Of a stretch of DNA of 6,306 nucleotides, positions 1 to 4,528 are shown in pieces. Position 1 is the stretch's first letter. The number at the start of each line of letters is the position of its first letter. The notes under the pieces were generated by a model. The model was not told the DNA's origin and ran no database searches. It saw nothing but the letters and a program-made list of their open reading frames with translations. A program made the position numbers and the translations under genes. The stretch covers positions 29,991 to 36,296 of the forward strand of contig JAPLZI010000056.1 of NCBI GenBank assembly GCA_026395095.1, in the 5' to 3' direction. Source of the stretch: Candidatus Tayloriibacteriota bacterium. GTDB taxonomy: Bacteria; Patescibacteriota; Minisyncoccia; Phycocordibacterales; PALSA-1337.

Positions 1-51
1 TTGGAGGAAGTATTGAAAAAATTGTCAGAAGAAATAAGGAACCGCTCCTAA
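1..51 (+). CDS. 3' end of an unidentified gene (partial, starts before the window)
   Basis: An open frame enters from the left edge and ends at TAA (49-51). It encodes 16 residues, LEEVLKKLSEEIRNRS, a charged stretch that would form an amphipathic helix, as is common at protein C-termini. The stop lies 19 bases before the hairpin at 71-109, a natural place for a gene end. A competing frame (starting at base 3) stays open through the hairpin to a TAG at 114-116 and is less likely for that reason. The family cannot be recognised from so few residues. Seen: the open frame and its stop. Inferred: that it is coding. Confidence 0.4.
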   Translation: MEEVLKKLSEEIRNRS

Positions 52-59
52 AAATTCCT

Positions 60-109
60 AAAAAAATTTGGTGCCCGGGGTATTTCCTTTCGGAATTTCC
101 AACGGGCAC
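60..109 (-). terminator. Intrinsic terminator, probably bidirectional
   Basis: The arms GTGCCCG (71-77) and CGGGCAC (103-109) pair perfectly. The stem continues inside, with mismatches, through 79-87 and 92-100, around the loop TTTC. On the minus strand the hairpin is followed closely by a run of seven T (complement of A60-A66), the layout of a rho-independent terminator for the gene at 132-440. On the plus strand only TTT follows, so it would be a weaker terminator for the gene ending at 51. Confidence 0.7.
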
Positions 110-131
110 TTTCTAGTTGGCAAGGCTGACA

Positions 132-440
132 TTAAACGGACTCACCTGCTTCGTTTGCCGTTTCATTTGCCTGGCGCTCGGTCTTATCAACCTTCGCTTG
201 AGCCTCGACCCGGAGAACTTCGGCAGCTCTGACCACAAGGTTGAGATGAGTGCGCGTATCAAATTGCCAACCATGTGCTAGCCGTAGATTGCACAATTCC
301 GCGCGCAGCTTCGGTAATTCAGCATGTCTCTCTCTATCAGGCTGAATTTCCTCAATAGCCAGAAACAGCTTTACATATCTTACCAATGCGGCTCTTTCCT
401 CAGGAGAAATAGGCAGGGAACTTGACGAATTATCCTTCAT
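132..440 (-). CDS. Hypothetical protein, 102 aa
   Basis: I do not recognise a family. The protein is soluble, with no signal peptide or membrane segment. It starts with a Ser-rich tip (residues 4-8), then a helical stretch with alternating acidic and basic residues (about 12-55), a short segment around HGWQF (56-60), and a second long charged helix rich in Ala, Glu and Lys (about 66-100) that could form a coiled coil. The ATG at 438-440 is preceded by AAAGGA ending eight bases upstream, one of the better Shine-Dalgarno-like sites in the window. The stop is TAA. A strong hairpin with a T run follows 23 bases downstream, so the gene appears to be a single-gene transcript. Its DNA is visibly more GC-rich than the membrane gene at 2634-3176. 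A regulatory or structural helper role is possible, but nothing in the sequence proves one. Confidence 0.7.
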   Translation of the reverse strand: MKDNSSSSLPISPEERAALVRYVKLFLAIEEIQPDRERHAELPKLRAELCNLRLAHGWQFDTRTHLNLVVRAAEVLRVEAQAKVDKTERQANETANEAGESV

Positions 441-530
441 TGTGGGTCCTTTTGTTTTGGGGGAACTAACTCTAATTTACAGAACACTACCATACAGAAA
501 TAGGCGCGTCCATACCAAAACAGGCATGTC

Positions 531-552
531 AAAAGACCCCCATTAGGAGGCC
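531..552 (-). terminator. Likely intrinsic terminator of the PKD-domain gene
   Basis: Read on the minus strand, GGCCTCC pairs with GGGGGTC across the loop TAAT (seven pairs, two of them G-U) and is followed directly by TTTT. It starts 46 bases after the stop codon of the gene at 599-1924. The stem is short and the T run has only four bases, hence moderate confidence. The rest of the 441-598 gap shows no gene and no convincing promoter. Confidence 0.45.
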
Positions 553-598
553 ATTTGACTAGAGATTATTTGGAGTCCGCACCCGTCGCACGCATTCG

Positions 599-1924
599 TT
601 AGATCTTCGGCTTATTGAAGAGAAGATACATAACAGTGGCGAACAGAATGAGGATAATAAGCACCGCTACCCAACCCCATGGAACATTATTGAATGAGAA
701 TAAAGCTCCGGCTGAAATATTTTGGTTGGCTTGTGGCTGTGCCGGTCGAACGGCCTGTTGAACAGGTTGCGTAACCGTGCCTCCCGCACCGCGTACAGTC
801 ATACTGCAAGCATGCGTGCCAGTCTTACCATCAGATGAAGTCACACTTACGATCGCAGTCTTTAGACCACTAGTAGAGTAAAACTTGATGGCTGAATTCT
901 GGGTGCTGTTGAGATTGTCCGTACCAGACCAGTTGTATGTATACTGGCCGGAACCTCGAGTGACTTCCGCAGTCCATGTGACAGGCTGATTGATGGCGGC
1001 AGTCGTAGGATCGGAATAACATGCAATGTCAAGAGTGTTGGCATTCGAATAATTTCCTCCGATAACGACACCTCCGCCGGTCAAACCGACATTCACGATG
1101 TTGGCGCAGGATTCCGTCAATGTCTGACCGTTTGAATAAACAGTGACCGCGGCATACTTAGTTCCGGGCTGATTGTAATTGTAGGCGATAGATTGTCCTT
1201 GGCCATATACTCCATCGGTGCCAGTCCAACTATACTGATAATATCCATTACCGCCTGTTGCCGTAGCAGTCCAAGTGACTGTCGAGCCAAGAGGAGCGTA
1301 AGTGGTATTCGCTACGCAAGAAGCAGAAAGCGGCGAATAATACTGATAATTGTTATATCCGTAGTTGCTATAGCTAGTATAGATCTGCGGTTGATAATAA
1401 GTTTGAACAGCGTTTACAGTCACGAAGTTGCTGCAGCTAGCCGAAACGGATTGGCCGTTCGAATAAACAGTGACTGAAGCGGATTTCGTTCCAGGATTAT
1501 TGTAGTTTATGTAGGAAGTCTGACCAGTGCCAGAAAGACCATCGGTACCTGTCCAGTTATAACTGAATGAACCGTTTCCACCAATAGGAGAAGCAACCCA
1601 TTGAACCGATGAACCAACAGAAACAGAGGCATTATTCGGATAACAAGTTACGGAAAGAGGAAGATACTGATATTGTGGCTGTTGGTACTGTGGCTGATAA
1701 TTGTATACAGGCACATAGTTTATCTGTTGTGGAGCAGACTGGTTGTTACATGTATGAGTATCGTAGGAGTATGCGTTCGGATAATAACAGTTGCTATAAT
1801 CAGTGACACCATAGTAACCATAGGCTTGTGCGCCTTGTGGAAAAGCCCCGAAGACGAATGCAAAAACCGCAATGGTCAGTATTGACCCTGCAAGAATCGG
1901 AGTGAGATTTGATTGGTTTTTCAT
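599..1924 (-). CDS. Surface protein with three PKD/Ig-like domains and a C-terminal membrane anchor
   Basis: A 441-residue exported protein. The N-terminus carries a hydrophobic segment (about 8-28) and a possible signal peptidase site after AQA (residue 34). A Tyr/Gln/Asn-rich linker follows (35-88). Three homologous beta-sandwich-type repeats occupy about 89-171, 198-279 and 298-378, each with the core W[TS]GTD and a cysteine pair about 70 residues apart (C94/C164, C203/C273, C302/C373) that could form disulfides outside the cell. A second Tyr-rich linker separates repeats 1 and 2. A Pro/Gln-rich stretch (about 384-404) leads to a transmembrane helix (416-436) with a short NKPKI tail. PKD-like repeats in bacteria usually serve adhesion or surface architecture; that role is inferred here. 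I chose the ATG at 1922-1924; a TTG start at 1937-1939 would add five residues. Neither has a clear Shine-Dalgarno site. A sigma-70-type promoter lies 60-90 bases upstream. Confidence 0.85.
   Translation of the reverse strand: MKNQSNLTPILAGSILTIAVFAFVFGAFPQGAQAYGYYGVTDYSNCYYPNAYSYDTHTCNNQSAPQQINYVPVYNYQPQYQQPQYQYLPLSVTCYPNNASVSVGSSVQWVASPIGGNGSFSYNWTGTDGLSGTGQTSYINYNNPGTKSASVTVYSNGQSVSASCSNFVTVNAVQTYYQPQIYTSYSNYGYNNYQYYSPLSASCVANTTYAPLGSTVTWTATATGGNGYYQYSWTGTDGVYGQGQSIAYNYNQPGTKYAAVTVYSNGQTLTESCANIVNVGLTGGGVVIGGNYSNANTLDIACYSDPTTAAINQPVTWTAEVTRGSGQYTYNWSGTDNLNSTQNSAIKFYSTSGLKTAIVSVTSSDGKTGTHACSMTVRGAGGTVTQPVQQAVRPAQPQANQNISAGALFSFNNVPWGWVAVLIILILFATVMYLLFNKPKI
791..1660 (-). repeat. Three internal PKD-like domain repeats within the surface protein gene
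   Basis: The repeat units lie at about 1412-1660, 1088-1333 and 791-1033, each roughly 245 bases. Units 1 and 2 are the most alike at the protein level (GGNG, WTGTDG, PGTK, VTVYSNGQ in both), while unit 3 has diverged (WSGTDN, VTSSDGK). This suggests an older duplication giving unit 3 and a more recent one giving units 1 and 2, although conversion between units 1 and 2 would look the same. Confidence 0.8.
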
Positions 1925-1984
1925 AAATGGCTTAACCAAGCGCTTTTAATAGGCCTGGATTACTTAAATTATTAATTCCTCCAT

Positions 1985-2013
1985 ATTGTATAGCAAAACC
2001 TGATAAAAGTCAA
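1985..2013 (-). promoter_or_regulatory. Sigma-70-type promoter of the PKD-domain gene
   Basis: On the minus strand a -35 box TTGACT (2013-2008) and a -10 box TACAAT (1990-1985) are separated by exactly 17 bases, each one mismatch from consensus. The upstream bases TGCTATA overlap the -10 region, so an alternative extended -10 (TGCTATACA) is possible. Transcription would begin near 1978, giving a leader of about 54 bases before the ATG. A GGAGG at 1982-1978 lies at the predicted start of the RNA and is too far upstream to serve the gene. Confidence 0.6.
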
Positions 2014-2048
2014 GGGCTACGGGTAATGTATCATCGCCTGTCTAAATG

Positions 2049-2122
2049 TGCCGGGGACCAGGATCGAACTGGTGACCTCTTCCTCTTCAGGGAAGCGCTA
2101 CTACCAACTGAGCTACCCCGGC
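2049..2122 (-). tRNA. tRNA-Phe (anticodon GAA)
   Basis: All arms can be folded: acceptor GCCGGGG/CCCCGGC with discriminator A73; D stem GCTC with TAGC; anticodon stem CTTCC/GGAAG with loop CTGAAGA giving anticodon GAA; variable region AGGTC; and T stem ACCAG/CTGGT with loop TTCGATC. The gene is 74 bases without CCA; the bases after A73 are CAT, so CCA must be added by the nucleotidyltransferase. Two oddities: one extra T in the D arm (GGTAGTAGC where GGTAGAGC is usual), giving a bulge or a 13-22 mismatch; and G at position 37, where most bacterial tRNA-Phe have A. It lies 33 bases after the stop of the gene at 2156-2440 on the same strand. Confidence 0.93.
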
Positions 2123-2131
2123 CTAGTTTTC

Positions 2132-2137
2132 AATATA
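2132..2137 (-). promoter_or_regulatory. Possible -10 box for tRNA-Phe
   Basis: TATATT on the minus strand (one mismatch from TATAAT) ends nine bases before the mature 5' end of tRNA-Phe, which suits a start near 2125. No convincing -35 box is visible at 16-18 bases. The tRNA could equally be cut from a transcript of the gene just upstream. Confidence 0.35.
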
Positions 2138-2155
2138 TCGTCTCCATACTATTCC

Positions 2156-2440
2156 CTACTTTAACAAATCACGCAATAAGCTTGCCGTATTTTGTGCCTG
2201 GCTCATGTCGTTCTGAAGCCCGGATGGAGCACCAGCCTGACCAAATGTATTAAGCATCATCGTGACATAGGGCTGAATAAGATAGTAAGCACCGAAGCTC
2301 AAAACTATGATGAGAGCCCAATACGCCACACGAAGTGCCACACTGACTCTATTGGAACGACGAAGACCTATGAGGATCTTGTTGTTTTCCTGTACTAGGG
2401 CGGCGGTGCGTTCTAGGAGCGATTTTTCTTCTGGGGTCAT
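2156..2440 (-). CDS. Small single-pass membrane protein of unknown function, 94 aa
   Basis: The N-terminal 30 residues are charged and helical (MTPEEKSLLERTAALVQENN), followed by the basic patch RRSNR (27-31), one transmembrane helix (about 35-57, AYWALIIVLSFGAYYLI) and a polar tail of about 37 residues. With the basic patch before the helix, the N-terminus is probably cytoplasmic. Short proteins of this shape with MTPEE-like starts are, from memory, frequent among Parcubacteria hypothetical proteins; this was not checked. Two ATGs are possible: 2444-2446 (96 aa) and 2438-2440 (94 aa). I chose the second because the -10-like TAGACT ends only two bases before the first, so the first ATG would lie upstream of the RNA start. 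There is no Shine-Dalgarno site. The stop is TAG. tRNA-Phe follows on the same strand. Confidence 0.7.
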   Translation of the reverse strand: MTPEEKSLLERTAALVQENNKILIGLRRSNRVSVALRVAYWALIIVLSFGAYYLIQPYVTMMLNTFGQAGAPSGLQNDMSQAQNTASLLRDLLK

Positions 2441-2448
2441 CGGCATAA

Positions 2449-2457
2449 AGTCTAGCA
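2449..2457 (-). promoter_or_regulatory. Extended -10 promoter element of the 2156-2440 gene
   Basis: On the minus strand TGCTAGACT combines the TG-extension with a -10-like TAGACT (four of six consensus bases). It ends eight bases before the ATG at 2440. The predicted RNA would start at or next to that ATG. It resembles the elements before the genes at 2634 and 4529. No good -35 box is seen. Confidence 0.4.
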
Positions 2458-2482
2458 GAAAAGGCGGGCTGCCGCAAAACTA

Positions 2483-2511
2483 ATGACAAAAAGCTCGTAA
2501 TACCTTACACT
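2483..2511 (+). promoter_or_regulatory. Promoter of tRNA-Arg
   Basis: The -35 box ATGACA (2483-2488, one mismatch) and the -10 box TACACT (2506-2511, two mismatches) are separated by 17 bases. A start near 2518 would fall three bases before the mature tRNA 5' end, which fits the short leaders usual for tRNA genes. Confidence 0.55.
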
Positions 2512-2520
2512 TCATTTTAC

Positions 2521-2595
2521 GCCCCCGTAGTTCAACGGATAGAACAACTCCGTCCTAAGGAGTGGATGTAGGTTCAATTCCTGCCGGGGGCACCA
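2521..2595 (+). tRNA. tRNA-Arg (anticodon CCT)
   Basis: A canonical cloverleaf: acceptor GCCCCCG/CGGGGGC with A73 and an encoded CCA (2593-2595); D stem GTTC/GAAC with loop AACGGATA, whose A after GG matches the A20 identity base of bacterial arginine tRNAs; anticodon stem ACTCC/GGAGT with loop GTCCTAA giving CCT (CCU in RNA), which reads AGG; and T stem GTAGG/CCTGC with loop TTCAATT. Unlike tRNA-Phe in this window it encodes its CCA. The start codon of the next gene is only 39 bases downstream with no terminator between, so readthrough into that gene is possible. Confidence 0.95.
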
Positions 2596-2618
2596 GAATA
2601 GAATTTGTGGAAATTTGT

Positions 2619-2627
2619 TGCTATACT
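2619..2627 (+). promoter_or_regulatory. Extended -10 promoter element of the 2634 gene
   Basis: TGCTATACT is a TG-extended -10 box with one mismatch to TATAAT. It ends six bases before the ATG at 2634, so the predicted RNA start coincides with the A of the ATG, a leaderless arrangement. No Shine-Dalgarno sequence lies between the tRNA and the ATG. Confidence 0.5.
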
Positions 2628-2633
2628 TTCCAT

Positions 2634-3176
2634 ATGAACAAGAAAATAATAATCAGCCGAGGTGATTTTATCTTCGGGTTTGTAGTGTATACCCTTATAA
2701 GTATCATGCTTTTTGTATTGACTTCCGGTGGTTGGGGTGGTTTGGCAATTCTTATCTATGGAACGATCCTGTTTTTGATCATTCTCATTGGACTCATTAT
2801 TTTTGTCGTACTAAAATTTCCTAAGGAAACACGAGTCATGCTTCCTTTAAAAACTCTTCTAATTACAGTGGGTTTGCAAATACTCGCTCTACTATTCAAT
2901 GTTGGGGATTGCGGGGATGTTCAAGGATCAAATTATTTCCTTCAACGCATATTTTTTGGATCGGGGTGTGGCCATGGACTTGTTGTTAGTACTGTATTCA
3001 TAAATATACTACTTTCTGCATATCTTATATTTTTACTTTTCACGCTCTTTTTCTCTTCGCGCTCCATACCAAAGAACGAGGCACCTAGCACTTATTCGCC
3101 AGTACTAAAAATTATTCTGCGCATCATTGGAGTCCTCGTAATCGTAGGTATAATTGCGTTTATTCTTTCGAGTTAA
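2634..3176 (+). CDS. Multi-pass membrane protein of unknown function, 180 aa
   Basis: Five hydrophobic helices are visible, at about 11-31, 37-61, 69-90, 119-143 and 157-179, joined by short loops. The loop between helices 3 and 4 holds Gly-rich segments and two cysteines (VGDCGDVQGS and FGSGCGHG), which may face the outside and could form a disulfide. The start MNKKIIISR has a lysine-rich tip typical of membrane proteins. The frame stays open further upstream to an ATG at 2562, but that lies inside tRNA-Arg and its extra 24 residues come largely from tRNA sequence, so the ATG at 2634 is preferred. The DNA is AT-rich and U-rich compared with neighbours, partly because of the Ile/Phe/Leu content. 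The stop TAA lies 13 bases from the convergent stop of prfA, with no terminator visible between. I do not recognise a family. Confidence 0.75.
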   Translation: MNKKIIISRGDFIFGFVVYTLISIMLFVLTSGGWGGLAILIYGTILFLIILIGLIIFVVLKFPKETRVMLPLKTLLITVGLQILALLFNVGDCGDVQGSNYFLQRIFFGSGCGHGLVVSTVFINILLSAYLIFLLFTLFFSSRSIPKNEAPSTYSPVLKIILRIIGVLVIVGIIAFILSS

Positions 3177-3189
3177 CTTATCTACGCCT

Positions 3190-4170
3190 TTATTCCTCCG
3201 AATCAGCCGAGCCCGTCTTACCTGTCCTTTCGAATTCATGCAGTGCTTCGATGATAGGGCCAATCTTCCCTTCTAGTATGCCCGGCAGATTGTGCCAGGA
3301 CTCCTTGATACGATGATCAGTGATACGATCCTGTGGATAATTATAAGTGCGGATCTTTTCTGAACGGTCGCCGGTGCCGATCTGACCCGTTCGGAGGTCA
3401 GCAAATTTCTTCATATCTTCCTCGGCTTTGAGCACCTCGAGTTTTGCCGTAAGAATTATGAAGGCTCGCTCCTTGTTCGCATTCTGGCTACGCTCCGCCG
3501 TAGAGCGGATCATGATGCCGGAAGGCTTATGGAATAAACGCACTGCAGTCTCAACCTTGTTAACATTCTGGCCACCTTTACCACCAGCACGCGAGAATTC
3601 CACTTCTACATCAGTCGGTAAAATAACGATCTTGGATTTCTTGCGAATAGGCATGATCGCCACGGAAGCAGTGGAAGTATGGATGCGACCAGACTTCTCC
3701 GTTTCAGGAACACGCTGAACTCGATGCACACCTGTTTCCCAGCGCATATCGTCATAGACGCCCTTGCCTTTTATTTCGAGAGAAACTTCTTTGTAACCGC
3801 CGAGGTCATTCTTGGATTCATCGACTATCTTCGTGGACCAGCCTTTCGATTCAGCGAACTTCTTATACATATCGAAAAGCTCCGCGGCAAAGAGTGCAGC
3901 TTCATCACCGCCGGTGCCCGCACGGATTTCTAGGATTATTTCGTTCGGCTTTTCCTCCTCTTCCTTGTCCCCTGCCAAAATTGCGTCCATATCGGCAAGA
4001 ATAGACTTTTGCTGTTCCAAATTTGAGATTAGATCGGCATCAACTAGATCCTTCATGGCAGGATCCTTTTCGGCCATAACGCGCGTTTCAGACTCCTCCT
4101 TTACAAGCTTTTCATAGGAACTAGCCAAAAAGGCAGTTTTGGGATTATTTTTATATTCGTCGAGATTCAT
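3190..4170 (-). CDS. prfA: Peptide chain release factor 1 (RF1)
   Basis: RF1 recognises UAA and UAG in the ribosomal A site and triggers hydrolysis of peptidyl-tRNA. The 326-residue protein has a shortened N-terminal helical domain (E. coli RF1 has 360 residues); the conserved RAGTGGDEAA (83-92); the stop-codon-reading P-x-T tripeptide as P155-E156-T157 within HRVQRVPETEKSGRIHTS; the catalytic GGQ at 199-201 within GGKGGQNVNKVE; ERSQNANKERA (227-237); and the conserved GTGDRSEKIRTYNYPQDR (265-282). The P-x-T motif identifies RF1, since RF2 has SPF here. The segment before GGQ is RAGGK instead of the more common SGAGGQ-type context. The ATG at 4170 has GGAAG four bases upstream. The gene follows rpmE2 by 22 bases and forms an operon with it. 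prmC (hemK), which methylates the GGQ glutamine and often follows prfA, is absent here. Confidence 0.97.
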   Translation of the reverse strand: MNLDEYKNNPKTAFLASSYEKLVKEESETRVMAEKDPAMKDLVDADLISNLEQQKSILADMDAILAGDKEEEEKPNEIILEIRAGTGGDEAALFAAELFDMYKKFAESKGWSTKIVDESKNDLGGYKEVSLEIKGKGVYDDMRWETGVHRVQRVPETEKSGRIHTSTASVAIMPIRKKSKIVILPTDVEVEFSRAGGKGGQNVNKVETAVRLFHKPSGIMIRSTAERSQNANKERAFIILTAKLEVLKAEEDMKKFADLRTGQIGTGDRSEKIRTYNYPQDRITDHRIKESWHNLPGILEGKIGPIIEALHEFERTGKTGSADSEE

Positions 4171-4179
4171 AAACTTCCG

Positions 4180-4197
4180 CGCAATCTACGCAATCTA
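4180..4197 (-). repeat. Tandem 9-bp repeat creating a double stop after rpmE2
   Basis: CGCAATCTA occurs twice in a row (4180-4188 and 4189-4197, plus strand). Read on the minus strand this is TAGATTGCG twice. The first copy supplies the TAG stop of rpmE2 and the second an in-frame second TAG nine bases later, both just before prfA. Confidence 0.8.
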
Positions 4198-4461
4198 TTT
4201 TGAGGTCTTTGCTTTTGCTTTTGATTGGCGGGTTTTGAATTTCTCTACGCGGCCAGCTGTGTCGACAATTTTCTCCTGATTTGTATAAAAAGGGTGGGAA
4301 GCGCTAGAAATTTCAACCTGATGGACAGGGTATTCCTTGCCATAGGTCCATTTGGCTGTTTCCTTCGTTTCGCGGGTTGACGGGATCAGGAACTTAACGC
4401 CGCTGGAGTTGTCGGAAAAAATGACCTGGCGATAGTTTTTCGGATGGATATCTTTTTTCAT
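4195..4461 (-). CDS. rpmE2: 50S ribosomal protein L31, cysteine-free type B
   Basis: An 88-residue large-subunit ribosomal protein. The start MKKDIHPKNY is the family signature, and SSASHPFYT (52-60) and DTAGRVEKF (67-75) match the conserved C-terminal half. No cysteine is present, so the zinc-binding CxxC pairs of type A L31 are missing and the protein is the zinc-independent form. The C-terminus is a Lys-rich tail (KAKAKTSK) suited to rRNA contact. I chose the ATG at 4459-4461 because it gives the family's usual N-terminus; a GTG at 4468-4470 would add three residues. A GGAA three bases before the ATG is a weak ribosome binding site. prfA lies 24 bases downstream, an rpmE-prfA pairing common in bacteria. 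The divergent transporter starts 67 bases away, so the two promoters share that short region. Confidence 0.95.
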   Translation of the reverse strand: MKKDIHPKNYRQVIFSDNSSGVKFLIPSTRETKETAKWTYGKEYPVHQVEISSASHPFYTNQEKIVDTAGRVEKFKTRQSKAKAKTSK

Positions 4462-4509
4462 GATTTCCACAAGTTAACATAAAGCGCCATATAACACAAG
4501 ACATTTGGG

Positions 4510-4518
4510 TGCTATAAT
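4510..4518 (+). promoter_or_regulatory. Extended -10 promoter element of the MFS gene
   Basis: TGCTATAAT is a perfect TG-extended -10 box. It ends 10 bases before the ATG at 4529, giving a predicted leader of only a few bases. In-frame starts at 4505 (TTG) and 4517 (ATG) overlap the box itself and would lie upstream of the RNA start. No good -35 box is seen at 17 bases. Confidence 0.6.
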
Positions 4519-4528
4519 GGCTCTAACT

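Noticed and set aside
527..532. TTGACA on the minus strand as a -35 box for the gene at 132-440
   Set aside because: No acceptable -10 sequence lies 16-18 bases further on (ACGCGC there), and the site overlaps the end of the likely PKD-gene terminator.
1967..1984. A possible six-codon leader peptide (ATG at 1984, then GAG GAA TTA ATA ATT TAA, minus strand) before the PKD gene
   Set aside because: Its ATG would lie at or upstream of the predicted RNA start and has no ribosome binding site of its own; the GGAGG is within the frame, so it is probably chance.
2026..2253. A plus-strand open frame of 75 codons containing QDRTGDLFLFREALLPTE
   Set aside because: Its body is the antisense of tRNA-Phe; DRTGDL...LPTELPRP is the well-known false protein produced by translating across a tRNA gene.
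2562..2633. N-terminal extension of the membrane protein from an ATG at 2562
   Set aside because: That ATG is in the anticodon arm of tRNA-Arg and the first residues (MDVGSIPAGGT) are translated tRNA; the ATG at 2634 fits the promoter box and the protein type.
3677..3933. Plus-strand open frames across prfA and other long open frames opposite the MFS gene
   Set aside because: They are antisense shadows of strongly supported genes, with no recognisable family and no start signals.
4462..4528. A clear promoter for rpmE2 in the divergent intergenic region
   Set aside because: Candidates such as TGTTATATG on the minus strand are weak and have no matching -35 box, so none was annotated, although a promoter must lie there.
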